A stretch of DNA of 24,760 nucleotides from DASVXQ01 sp046727955 (lineage in GTDB: Bacteria > Actinomycetota > CALGFH01), in NCBI GenBank assembly GCA_046727955.1, contig JBKPDO010000042.1:1-24760 (forward strand), given 5' to 3'. The notes under the pieces were generated by a model. It worked only from the letters and a program-made list of their open reading frames with translations, made no database searches and was not told the DNA's origin. A program made the translations under genes and the position numbers. Shown here piece by piece: positions 14,033 to 22,669 of the stretch (the stretch's first letter is position 1; every line of letters starts with the position of its first letter).

Positions 14033-15145
14033 ATGGGCAACCTTCAGAAGCAGGTCCAGGAGGCCATCGACCAGCTGGTCGACGCCGGCGCGGAGCGGGG
14101 CCTGCAGGTGGCGGTCTACCAGCACGGCGACCTGGTGGTCGACGCCGTCGCGGGCGTCGCCGACCCGGCGACCGGACGGCCGGTCACCTCGGACACACCG
14201 ATCTACTGCTACTCGGTCGGCAAGGGAGCCACCTCGACCGTGGCGCACGTGCTCGCCGAGCGGGGCCTGTTCGGCTACGACACCCTGATCGCGGAGCTGT
14301 GGCCGGAGTTCGGCGCCCACGGCAAGCAGACCGCCACCATCCGCCACGCCATGACCCACTCGGTCGGCGTGCCCGGCGTGCCGGCCGACACCACGCCGGA
14401 GGACCTGTGCGACTGGCAGAAGATGTGCCAGGTGATCGCCGACGCCACGCCGTGGTGGGAGCCGGGCACCAAGACCGGCTACCACGCCTACACGTATGGC
14501 TACATCGTCGGCGAGATCGTCCGCCGCGCCACCGGCAAGCCGATCTCGCAGGTGCTGCGGGAAGAGGTGGCCGGGCCGCTGGGCGTCGCCGACGAGCTGT
14601 ATTTCGGCATGCCGGAGTCCGAGCTGGGCAGGCTGGCCCCGCTGGAGGACGTGCCAGGCAGCACGGATTGGCTTGCCTCGATGCCCGACGACTCGCCGAT
14701 GTTCAGGATGGGGCCGAAGGTGGTGTGGCCGACGGCCGAGCTCGGCAACCGCACCGACATCCTGATGGCCGACATCCCCGCGGGCGGCAAGCTGTCCGCC
14801 CGTGCCGTGGCCCGCATGTACGCCGCCCTGCTCGGCGAGGTGGACGGCGTCCGGCTGGTCCCGCCCGAGCGGCTGCGCCAGCTCTCGGCGGTGGCTTTCG
14901 ACGACGTCGACCAGGTCATGGGATTCCGGACGCGGTGGGGGCTGGGCTACGGCATCGGCCTTCCCGGGACGGGGGCTGACGACCCCTCGACGGTGTTCGG
15001 GGTGGGCGGCGTCGGCGGGAGCTACGCGGCCGCGGACACCGCGACCGGGATCGCGTTCGCGCTGACCAAGAACCGGCTCACCGCCGACTTCAGCGCCGCC
15101 GAGCAGGTCGCCGGGATCGTCGCCGAGGCCACGGCCGAGCGCTGA
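14033..15145 (+). CDS. Class C beta-lactamase-family serine hydrolase (esterase/carboxypeptidase-like)
   Basis: The 370-residue protein has the penicillin-binding fold hallmarks. S61-V-G-K64 is the nucleophile motif (SxxK). Y150-H-A in PGTKTGYHAYTYGYIVGEIVRR takes the place of the YxN motif, and GVGGVGGSY (about 323-331) stands where KTG/HTG normally is. That combination is typical of EstB-like esterases and uncharacterised 'serine hydrolase' relatives rather than true antibiotic-degrading AmpC enzymes. No signal peptide is visible, so it is probably cytoplasmic, which also argues against a resistance role. ATG 14033 has GGGGAG about 7 bases upstream. It is divergent from the ECF sigma gene across a repeat-rich region. 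Confidence 0.88.
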   Translation: MGNLQKQVQEAIDQLVDAGAERGLQVAVYQHGDLVVDAVAGVADPATGRPVTSDTPIYCYSVGKGATSTVAHVLAERGLFGYDTLIAELWPEFGAHGKQTATIRHAMTHSVGVPGVPADTTPEDLCDWQKMCQVIADATPWWEPGTKTGYHAYTYGYIVGEIVRRATGKPISQVLREEVAGPLGVADELYFGMPESELGRLAPLEDVPGSTDWLASMPDDSPMFRMGPKVVWPTAELGNRTDILMADIPAGGKLSARAVARMYAALLGEVDGVRLVPPERLRQLSAVAFDDVDQVMGFRTRWGLGYGIGLPGTGADDPSTVFGVGGVGGSYAAADTATGIAFALTKNRLTADFSAAEQVAGIVAEATAER

Positions 15146-15174
15146 CGCGGCAACGCCGAGTGCCGGGCAGCCTG

Positions 15175-15237
15175 TAGCATTGGCCACTCGACGACGACGT
15201 CGCCCCCGGGCCCGGTCGGGCCCGGGGCAAGCGCCCC
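15175..15237 (+). promoter_or_regulatory. leuCD-aroA leader: putative -10 and competing hairpins
   Basis: TAGCAT (15175-15180) is a possible -10, without a clear -35. The presumed leader then holds an 11-bp perfect stem, CCCCGGGCCCG (15204-15214) with CGGGCCCGGGG (15217-15227), which is unusually short-looped. A second stem, GGGGC (15224-15228) with GCCCC (15233-15237), reuses four bases of the first, so the two exclude each other. The ribosome binding site AGAGG (15244-15248) follows. I see no leucine-rich leader peptide, T-box or T-run. Regulation by alternative folding is only a possibility. Confidence 0.35.
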
Positions 15238-15254
15238 CTTCGCAGAGGTACGCC

Positions 15255-16679
15255 ATGGCCAGCCCGCGCACGCTGTTCGCCAAGCTCTGGGACCGCCACG
15301 TGGTGGTCGAGGGGTCCGGCATGCCCACCGTGCTCTACGTCGACCTGCACCTGGTGCACGAGGTGACCTCGCCACAGGCGTTCGCCGGCCTTGCCGCGCG
15401 CGGGCTCGAGGTGCGCCGGCCGGACCTGACCCTGGCCACGGTCGACCACTCCGTCCCCACCCACGACCGCTCGCTGCCCATCGCCGACGACCTGGCCGCC
15501 AGCCAGATCCGCCGGCTGGAGAAGAACTGCGCCGAGCACGGCATCCCGCTGCAGGGCATGAGCAGCCCGCACCAGGGGATCGTCCACGTCATCGGCCCGG
15601 AGCTCGGGCTCACCCAGCCGGGCATGACGATCGTGTGCGGCGACTCCCACACCGCCACGCACGGCGCCTTCGGCGCGCTGGCCTTCGGCATCGGCACCAG
15701 CGAGGTCGAGCACGTCCTGGCCACCCAGACCCTGCTGCAGCGCAGGCCGAGGACCTACGAGGTCAGGGTCGACGGGCGGCTGCGGCCGGGCGTGACGGCC
15801 AAGGACGTGATCCTGGCGCTGCTGGCGCGGATCGGGGTGGGCGGCGGCACGGGCCACGTGCTCGAGTACACCGGCCCGGCGATCCGCGCGCTGTCGATGG
15901 AGCAGCGCATGACCATCTGCAACATGTCGATCGAGGGCGGTGCCCGCGCCGGCATGGTCGCCCCCGACGACACCACCTTCGAGTACGTGGCCGGCCGGCC
16001 CTACGCTCCCGCTGGCGCCGCCTGGGAGCGGGCGCTGGCCGACTGGCGCACGCTGCCGACCGACGAGGGCGCGACCTACCACAAGTCGGTGACGCTGGAC
16101 GCCGGCGCGCTCGAGCCGATGATCACCTATGGCACCAATCCGGGCATGGGCATGCCGGTGACCGGCCGCGTGCCCGACCCCGACAGCGCCCTGGACAGCG
16201 CCACCAGGCAGGCGCTGGCCAAGGCGCTCAGGTACATGGACCTGCGTCCGGGCGAGCCGCTGATCGGGCAGCCCGTGGACGTGGTGTTCATCGGCTCGTG
16301 CACCAACTCGCGCATCTCCGACCTGCGGCAGGCCGCCACCGTGCTGAAGGGCCGCAAGGTCGCCCCGAGCCTGCGCGTGCTGGTGGTGCCCGGGTCGCAG
16401 GACGTCAAGCGGCAGGCGGAGGTCGAGGGCCTGGCGGCGGTGTTCCGCGCCGCCGGGGCCGAGTGGCGGGAGGCGGGCTGCTCGATGTGCATCGCCATGA
16501 ACGGTGACCAGCTCGAGCCCGGGCAGTACGCGGTGTCGACCTCCAACCGCAACTTCGAGGGGCGCCAGGGCGCCGGTGGCCGGACCTTCCTGGCCAGCCC
16601 GCTGACGGCGGCCGCGACCGCGCTCGCCGGCAGGGTGGCCGATCCGCGCACCGTGGTCGGGTCGGGGGTGAGTGCCTGA
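15255..16679 (+). CDS. leuC: 3-isopropylmalate dehydratase, large subunit
   Basis: With LeuD it isomerises 2-isopropylmalate to 3-isopropylmalate in leucine synthesis. The 474-residue length is normal. The 4Fe-4S ligands are Cys349 (FIGSCTNSRISDLR), Cys409 and Cys412 (GCSMCIAMNGDQL). Other aconitase-family blocks are VDHSVPTHDR (63-72), GDSHTATHGAFGALAFGIGTSEVEHVLATQTL (129-160) and NMSIEGGARAGMVAPDDTTF (223-242). I use ATG 15255, with AGAGG six bases upstream, rather than a TTG at 15180 that would add an Arg-rich stretch foreign to the family. Its TGA shares the A of the leuD ATG (TGATG). Confidence 0.97.
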   Translation: MASPRTLFAKLWDRHVVVEGSGMPTVLYVDLHLVHEVTSPQAFAGLAARGLEVRRPDLTLATVDHSVPTHDRSLPIADDLAASQIRRLEKNCAEHGIPLQGMSSPHQGIVHVIGPELGLTQPGMTIVCGDSHTATHGAFGALAFGIGTSEVEHVLATQTLLQRRPRTYEVRVDGRLRPGVTAKDVILALLARIGVGGGTGHVLEYTGPAIRALSMEQRMTICNMSIEGGARAGMVAPDDTTFEYVAGRPYAPAGAAWERALADWRTLPTDEGATYHKSVTLDAGALEPMITYGTNPGMGMPVTGRVPDPDSALDSATRQALAKALRYMDLRPGEPLIGQPVDVVFIGSCTNSRISDLRQAATVLKGRKVAPSLRVLVVPGSQDVKRQAEVEGLAAVFRAAGAEWREAGCSMCIAMNGDQLEPGQYAVSTSNRNFEGRQGAGGRTFLASPLTAAATALAGRVADPRTVVGSGVSA

Positions 16680-17299
16680 TGGCGCCGTTCCGCGCCTTCT
16701 CCAGCAAGGTCGTGCCGTTGCTGGTCGACAACGTCGACACCGACCAGATCATCCCGGCCCGGTTCCTGAAGACCACCGACAAGAGCGGCCTTGGCGAGGC
16801 GCTGTTCAGCGACTGGCGCTACCACGCCGACGGCAGCCCCAAGGCCGAGTTCGTGCTGAACCAGCCTGGCATGCAGGGCCGCCGCATCCTGCTCGCCGGC
16901 GACAACTTCGGCGCCGGCTCCTCGCGCGAGCACGCCCCGTGGGCGCTGGTGGGCTATGGCTTCCGGGCGGTCGTCTCGACCTCGTTCGCCGACATCTTCC
17001 GCAACAACGCCCTCAAGAACGGCCTGCTGCCGGTCGAGCTGCCGGCCGAGGCCCACGCCGGCGTGGTCGCGCTGCTGGCGGAGGACCCGGACGCCGAGCT
17101 GGCCGTCGACCTGGAGCGGGGCACGCTGACGCTGCCTGGCGACGAGACAGCGCGCTTCGAGGTGGACGCGTTCTCGCGGCGGATGCTGCTCGAGGGCACC
17201 GACGAGCTCGGCTTCCTGCTCGCCCAGTCCGAGGCCGTGGCCGCCTACGAGGCCGCCCACCCGCAGCAGGTCGACACGACGACGCAGGCTGGTGGCTGA
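16679..17299 (+). CDS. leuD: 3-isopropylmalate dehydratase, small subunit
   Basis: This swivel-domain partner of LeuC completes the active site. The 206-residue product shows NVDTDQIIPARFLK (18-31), GDNFGAGSSREHAPWAL (80-96, including the SREHA substrate-binding loop), FADIFRNNALKNGLLPVEL and DAFSRRMLLEGTDELGFLL. It is coupled to leuC by a TGATG junction, and its 3' end overlaps the GTG of aroA by 8 bases. The product therefore ends VDTTTQAGG while the next frame begins. Length and motifs are complete. Confidence 0.97.
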   Translation: MAPFRAFSSKVVPLLVDNVDTDQIIPARFLKTTDKSGLGEALFSDWRYHADGSPKAEFVLNQPGMQGRRILLAGDNFGAGSSREHAPWALVGYGFRAVVSTSFADIFRNNALKNGLLPVELPAEAHAGVVALLAEDPDAELAVDLERGTLTLPGDETARFEVDAFSRRMLLEGTDELGFLLAQSEAVAAYEAAHPQQVDTTTQAGG

Positions 17300-18650
17300 G
17301 CGGGCCGCGCCGGCGAGCAGCACGACCCCTCCGGTCGCGTTCGAGCTGGAGCCGGCGGGTCCCACACGCGCCCGCCTGGAGGCGCCGGCGAGCAAGAGCA
17401 TCACCAACCGGATGCTGGTCTGCGCCGCGCTCGGCGACGGGGCGAGCCTGCTGCGCGGGCCGCTGGAGAGCGACGACTCCGCCGCGATGCGGCTGGCGCT
17501 CGGCGCCTTGGGCGCCCCGGTGACAGCGGTGACGGTGACGGAGGCGGAGGCGGCGGCGCGGGCCGGGGCGGCCTGGCGGGTGGCTGGGAGCGGCGGCCGG
17601 CTGGCCAGCCCCGCCGCGCCGCTGGACGCCCGCAGTTCCGGCACGACCATGCGGTTCCTGGCGGCGCTGGTGACCCTCACCCCGGCAGGGGCGACGATCA
17701 CCGGCCGGCCCGGCCTGCTCGCCCGGCCGGTCGGCGCGCTGGTCGCCGCCCTGCGCGAGCTCGGCGCGCGCATCGACGACCGCGACGGCTTCCCGCCGGT
17801 CCGCGCCATGGGTGGTGGCCTCGAGGGCGGCCGGGCCGCCGTGGACGCCGCCGCGAGCAGCCAGTTCGCGAGCGCGGTGCTGCTCGCCGCCCCCTTCGCC
17901 CGCCGCCCCGTCACGCTGCGCGCCCGCGGCCTCGGCGCGAGCGCCTACGTCGAGCTCACCGCGCAGGTCATGCGGGACTTCGGCGCCACGGTCGAGCGCC
18001 TCGACCAGGCGACCTGGCGGGTCGAGGCCGGGCAGCCCTACCGCGCCCGCGAGGCCGAGGTCGAGTACGACGCCAGCGCCGCCGCGCACCTGTTCGCGCT
18101 GGCCGCCGCCACCGGCGGCACGCTCACGGTCGGCAACGCGCGGCCCGGCTCGCTGCAGCCCGACGCGCGGCTCCCCGAGCTGCTCGCCACGATGGGCGCG
18201 ACCGTGAGCAGGCAGGGGCACGCCCTCACCGTCAGCGGGCCGGCGACGCTGGCGCCGGTCGACGCCGACCTCGGGTCGATGCCGGACCAGGTCACCACGG
18301 TGGCGGCGCTGGCGGCGCTGGCGCCTGGCCGCTCACGACTGCGCGGCGTGGCGGTCGCCCGCGGCCACGAGACCGACCGGCTCGCGGTGCTCGCGGGCGA
18401 GCTGGCCAAGCTGGGCGTGGAGGTCGTGGAGCTGCCCGACGGCCTGGTGATCCAGGGCGGCGGGGCGCGCGGGCCGGCGCTGATCGACCCGCACGACGAC
18501 CATCGCCTGGCGATGGCGTTCGCGGCGCTGGCCGCGCGCGTTCCCGGTGTGACCATCCGCGACCCCGGCTGCGTCGCCAAGACCTACCCGAGGTTCTGGG
18601 TCGACCTGGCGCGGGCGGGGCTCCACTGGCGCCGCCACGGCGGCGAGTAG
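17292..18650 (+). CDS. aroA: 3-phosphoshikimate 1-carboxyvinyltransferase (EPSP synthase)
   Basis: It joins shikimate-3-phosphate and phosphoenolpyruvate in the shikimate pathway. The 452-residue product has two inverse alpha/beta domains. Visible features are SKSITNR (34-40, Lys35), ESDDSAAMRLALGALG, the PEP loop SGTTMRFL (116-123, with Gly117 and Arg121), SSQFASAVLLAAPF (189-202), catalytic Asp332 in MPDQVTT, GHETDRLAVLAGEL (358-371) and DDHRLAMAF (402-410). Lys430 lies in CVAKTYPRFW. The proline after the loop Arg in Escherichia coli is Phe here. The GTG start overlaps the end of leuD, and the ribosome binding site is weak (GCAGGCTG), so coupling is likely. An in-frame alternative start is not needed. 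Confidence 0.95.
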   Translation: MAERAAPASSTTPPVAFELEPAGPTRARLEAPASKSITNRMLVCAALGDGASLLRGPLESDDSAAMRLALGALGAPVTAVTVTEAEAAARAGAAWRVAGSGGRLASPAAPLDARSSGTTMRFLAALVTLTPAGATITGRPGLLARPVGALVAALRELGARIDDRDGFPPVRAMGGGLEGGRAAVDAAASSQFASAVLLAAPFARRPVTLRARGLGASAYVELTAQVMRDFGATVERLDQATWRVEAGQPYRAREAEVEYDASAAAHLFALAAATGGTLTVGNARPGSLQPDARLPELLATMGATVSRQGHALTVSGPATLAPVDADLGSMPDQVTTVAALAALAPGRSRLRGVAVARGHETDRLAVLAGELAKLGVEVVELPDGLVIQGGGARGPALIDPHDDHRLAMAFAALAARVPGVTIRDPGCVAKTYPRFWVDLARAGLHWRRHGGE

Positions 18651-18657
18651 CGCCCCC

Positions 18658-18764
18658 GCGCCGTCCCACCGCCGCCTCGCCGCCGCCCGCCGCTGCGCCG
18701 TCCCACCGCCGCCTCGCCGCGCTCGCCCTGCGCCGTCCCAACGCCGCCTCGCCGCGCTCGCCGC
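18658..18764. repeat. GC-rich 26-bp direct repeat, three copies
   Basis: GCGCCGTCCCACCGCCGCCT and the next six bases recur at 18658-18683, 18695-18720 and 18730-18755 (one substitution in the third), with 9-11-bp spacers resembling CGCTCGCC. It fills the 143-bp gap between the convergent aroA and the amine oxidase. A smaller repeat, GTTACGCGGCGCC/GTTACGCGCCGCC, follows at 18775-18804 and runs into the oxidase stop. It has no coding sense and could act in termination. Confidence 0.8.
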
Positions 18765-18793
18765 GGGGCCGCCTGGTTACGCGGCGCCCCCCG

Positions 18794-20023
18794 TTACGCG
18801 CCGCCCTGGTCGCCGGTCAGCACCTCGCCGGCCACGCGGAGGCCGCTGCGCAGGGCGCCTTCCATGAGCCCGGCCCACTTGCCGGCGGTGTGCTCCCCCG
18901 CGAAATGCAGCCGGCCGACCGGCCGCGCCAGCAGCTCGTCATCCTCCGGCCGCTCACCCACGGGCCGGGTCGAGTACGCGCCCCGGGACCAAGGATCGTC
19001 GGACCAGGTGGCCAGGACCGCGCCGCGCTCCGCCAGCGTCAGGTCCGGCCGCAGCGCCTGAAGCCGCGTCAGCCACCTGAACGGGCCTTCGTGCACCCGC
19101 AGCCGCTCCAGCGCCGGCGCGGAGCCGGCCAGCGCGCTCACCACCGGCTGCACCATGCCGGTGCCGCCCATGGCCGTCCAGGTCCAGAAGCGCTCGGTCA
19201 CCGCGAGCACCGCGCTCGGCCCCGCCGGCCTTGCCAGCGGCACCACCAGCTTGGCCGCGTGCCCGTAGACCACCCGGCCGAGCGCCTCGGCCTTCCACTG
19301 GGGCAGCGGCGGGTCGAAGCGGACCTGGCCGAGCACAGCGGCGGGAACCGCGACCACGCAGGCGTCGGCGCTGACCCAGTCGCCGGCCGCGCGCACCCGC
19401 ACCCCGGTCGGGGACCACTCGACCACCTCGGCCGGGCTGCCGAGCCGCAGCGCCGGGCCGAGGCGCTCGGCCAGGCGCAGGGCGATGCGCTGGTTGCCGC
19501 CCATCACCCGCACGCTCTCCTCGGCCGAGAACGCGGCCCCGGCGCGCTCGAGCACGCTCGCCGCCAGCTGCTCCAGCGGCCGTCCCCAGCTCAGCTCCAG
19601 CTGCGCGGCAATCGCCTCGCCCGCGGCAGGGTCCAGCCGCAGCTCGGCCAGGACCTGGCCCGCCGAGCGCCCGGCGAGCTGGCCACGCCGCTCCTCCAAC
19701 AGCCGCGCCAGCTTCGCCAGCTCGGCGCGCACGGCCTCCAGGGAGGTGCCGGCGCCGCCGCGCGGCTCGCGCTCGCCCTGGCGGATGCCCATCGGGACCA
19801 GGACCAGGCCGAGCTGCTCGGCCACCTTGGCGATGGTCTGGTGGTCGCGCTCGGCGAAGTCCGCCCCTCGCTCGACGACCGCGTCGTTGGCGAGCTGCTG
19901 CGTCAGCACGCGCCCGCCGACCCGCTTGCGCGCCTCGAGCACCAGCGGCTCGACTCCCCGGTCGGCCAGGGTCGCGGCCGCGACCAGCCCGGCGAGCCCC
20001 GCCCCCATCACACACACCCGCAT
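18794..20023 (-). CDS. FAD-dependent amine oxidase
   Basis: This is a flavin monoamine-oxidase-family enzyme of 409 residues. The N-terminal Rossmann motif is VMGAGLAGLVAAATLADRG (GxGxxG at 7-12). It is followed by LEARKRVGGRV (29-39), the second FAD contact. MGGNQRIALRLAERLG is the middle landmark, and the C-terminal HFAGEHTAGKWAGLMEGALRSGLRVAGEVL (about 373-401) is the flavin-binding tail. No covalent-FAD cysteine or secretion signal is evident. The amine substrate is unknown, and polyamine, aromatic amine or carotenoid-type substrates cannot be separated by eye. ATG 20023 lacks a Shine-Dalgarno, and TAAGAT at 20038-20033 could be a -10 giving a nearly leaderless mRNA. It stands as a single gene. 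Confidence 0.88.
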   Translation of the reverse strand: MRVCVMGAGLAGLVAAATLADRGVEPLVLEARKRVGGRVLTQQLANDAVVERGADFAERDHQTIAKVAEQLGLVLVPMGIRQGEREPRGGAGTSLEAVRAELAKLARLLEERRGQLAGRSAGQVLAELRLDPAAGEAIAAQLELSWGRPLEQLAASVLERAGAAFSAEESVRVMGGNQRIALRLAERLGPALRLGSPAEVVEWSPTGVRVRAAGDWVSADACVVAVPAAVLGQVRFDPPLPQWKAEALGRVVYGHAAKLVVPLARPAGPSAVLAVTERFWTWTAMGGTGMVQPVVSALAGSAPALERLRVHEGPFRWLTRLQALRPDLTLAERGAVLATWSDDPWSRGAYSTRPVGERPEDDELLARPVGRLHFAGEHTAGKWAGLMEGALRSGLRVAGEVLTGDQGGA

Positions 20024-20126
20024 AGCCGGGGAATCTTATCGCGAACCCCCCACCTCGGAGAAAGGCCTCAGCGACGGCGACCGGAGCAGTCAGCGAGGGA
20101 AGCCCGAGCTCGGCAAGCCGGCTGGG

Positions 20127-21145
20127 TCAGGACAGGCGTTGGCGGATCCGCCAGAAGCACAACCCTGCCAGGCCGAGGGCGAGGGCGGTGTAGATCCCGG
20201 TCTCGTACCACTGGAAGGGCCAGAAGCGGCTGGAGGGCTGGTAGGTCACCTGCTGCCGGTAGCCAAGCCGCGTTACCTCGGCCAAGCATGGCGAGAGCCC
20301 CTGCCGGGGTGCGCAGGGTCCTGAGGACGGGGACAGGGACGGGGACGGGGGGATGGTGTCGACGGCGTGTCCGGACGCGTCCACGGTGTGGCTGGACAAC
20401 ACCCAGGCACCCGTGTCGGCCGCCCTCGCGCTCACCCGTATGCGGCCGTCAGGACTAAATGAAAAGTCCTCCAGGTTTGATTCGGTGATCTTGACGGTCG
20501 AACGGGTCGGCGGGGCCAGGTGGGGCCGCACCAGCAGCGGCATGGCGAACTGGACGGCGACGAAGACGGCCAGGGTGATGGCCATGGCGGGCAGGGTGCG
20601 GCGGACCAGCAGCCCGACGGTCACGCCCAGGGCGAAGGCGAAGGCCGCGTAGGCGATGGGGACGATGCCGCGCGTGTCGAACAGCAGCGGCCCCATCTTG
20701 GGGAAGCTGGCGGCGGTCTTGTCGATGGGGCTGGACCACCAGGTCACCGCGAGGCTGCCCAGCCCTGCGGCGGTCGTGGCGGCCAGGCCGGTGACAGCGA
20801 GCTTGACGGCCAGCCAGCGGGTGCGGGTGATGCTCTGGTTCCAGACCAGCCGGTGGGTGCCGGCCTCCAGCTCGCGGGTGAGCAGCGGTGCGCCCCAGAA
20901 CAGCCCGATCAGGGCGGGCAGGAGCAGCACGACGGCGCTGACCGCCAGGAAGGAACCCTGATGGTGGTTGAAGAACTGGCGGACGAAGTCCGAGCAGCCG
21001 CCGCTTTGGGTGGTGCAGGCGGCGATCCCGGTGGCGTAGTCGTGGGCCAGGCCCGGGCCGGTCAGGGCCAGGATGGCGGCGAGCGCGGCCAGCGCGGCGG
21101 CCATCATCGCGGCCGCGGCGCGGAACTGCCGCCAGGTCAGCCAGA

Positions 21146-21149
<4 letters not shown>
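20127..21149 (-). CDS. ABC transporter permease (ABC-2 type)
   Basis: The 340-residue membrane component is partner to the ATPase just upstream. Helices are at about 12-31, 66-88, 112-137, 163-183, 188-207 and 314-333. Between the fifth and sixth lies an extracytoplasmic loop of about 105 residues. Residues 89-100 (LLTRELEAGTHRLVWNQSITRTRW) are the amphipathic coupling segment characteristic of ABC-2 exporters, with the 'RE.E.GT..L' pattern. Cysteines occur in the first external loop (C45, C52) and again in the large loop, so disulfides are possible. ATG 21149 overlaps the ATPase stop as ATGA. The exported substrate is unknown. In such YtrA-linked operons antibiotic or envelope stress is often involved. 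Confidence 0.88.
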
Positions 21150-22047
<898 letters not shown>

Positions 22048-22051
<4 letters not shown>

Positions 22052-22440
22052 GCTATGTCCTCCTCAGCGGCGGTCCGAAAGGTGGTCATGAACAGGGCCT
22101 CGATGCTCTCCTCGTCCAGACCGGCCCGGCGGGCCTTGGCCAGCCAGCGGCGCAGCTCCTGACGCAGGAGGCCGTGCGCGGCGAGCGAGCCGTCGGCGAG
22201 CGTCGCCGTCACGAACGTCCCCACCCCCGGCCGGGCGGCCACCAGGCCCTCGTGCTCGAGTTCCCGGTAGGCCTTGAGCACGGTGTTGGGGTTGATCGCC
22301 AGCTGCGCCACCACCTCCTTGACCGTCGGGAGCTGGTCACCCTCGCGCAGCAGGCCCAGCCGCAGCGCCTGCCGCACCTGGCGGACCAGTTGCAGGTACG
22401 GGGAGAGGCCGGACCGGGTGTCCAGGTGGAACTCGATCAT
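22048..22440 (-). CDS. GntR-family regulator, YtrA subfamily
   Basis: The 130-residue protein has a winged helix at about 10-80 (SPYLQLVRQVRQALRLGLLREGDQLPTVKEVVAQLAINPNTVLKAYRELEHEGLVAARPGVGTFV). A short helical C-terminus of about 50 residues follows, the size that defines the YtrA subfamily, which lacks a large effector domain. These regulators normally repress their own ABC operon. ATG 22440 has GGAGG six bases upstream. It is the first gene of the three-gene operon and lies directly behind the promoter/operator at 22455-22501. Confidence 0.94.
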
Positions 22441-22454
22441 CCAGGTCCTCCATT

Positions 22455-22501
22455 CATCTAGTTGCCTAGCACAATATGATGCTACCTAGATGTGTTGTCA
22501 A
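22455..22501 (-). promoter_or_regulatory. Promoter and probable operator of the gntR-ABC operon
   Basis: On the minus strand a perfect TTGACA (22501-22496) is followed after 17 bases by CATATT (22478-22473); TATTGT two bases on is an alternative -10. The region is flanked by the inverted repeat CATCTAG (22455-22461) and CTAGATG (22486-22492), whose centre (22473/22474) falls on the -10. Extra CTAG-type half-sites (CCTAG) lie inside. The stretch is markedly AT-rich for this genome. Binding by the GntR product at these arms would block RNA polymerase, the usual autoregulation of YtrA proteins. Confidence 0.7.
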
Positions 22502-22612
22502 CCCCGGGGGCGAGCCGCCGTCTTCCGCCGCAAGACCACCACGCTCCCCGCGACCAGGGCACCTCGCTCCGATCCCGGCGGCCTCGGGACTCGCACAGCT
22601 CTACAACGAAAA

Positions 22613-22628
22613 CCGCCGTTAACGGCGG
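22613..22628 (-). terminator. 16-bp palindrome with T-run on the minus strand
   Basis: CCGCCGTTAACGGCGG is perfectly symmetric. Read on the minus strand it is a 6-bp GC stem with TTAA loop followed by TTTTCGTTGT, the form of an intrinsic terminator. It would stop minus-strand readthrough before the gntR promoter. On the plus strand it lies about 40-57 bases before the NYN gene start, so an operator is the alternative. Confidence 0.45.
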
Positions 22629-22657
22629 CGCGGCCGACGGCGGTGCCCCGCTGGGCG

Positions 22658-22663
22658 TACTGT
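22658..22663 (+). promoter_or_regulatory. Putative -10 of the NYN gene (leaderless)
   Basis: TACTGT lies seven bases before the A of ATG 22670, so transcription would begin at or next to the start codon. This agrees with the absence of a Shine-Dalgarno there. No good -35 is seen. Confidence 0.4.
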
Positions 22664-22669
22664 TTGCGC

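Noticed and set aside
14033..15145. True antibiotic-resistance beta-lactamase
   Set aside because: There is no signal peptide, the YxN and KTG motifs are atypical, and the pattern matches EstB-like hydrolases.
15180..15254. TTG start 25 codons before leuC, or a leucine leader peptide
   Set aside because: The extra residues are Arg/Pro-rich, run through a strong hairpin and contain no leucine cluster.
16127..17914. 595-codon minus-strand frame opposite leuC-leuD-aroA
   Set aside because: Antisense shadow of three well-supported genes; no recognisable domain.
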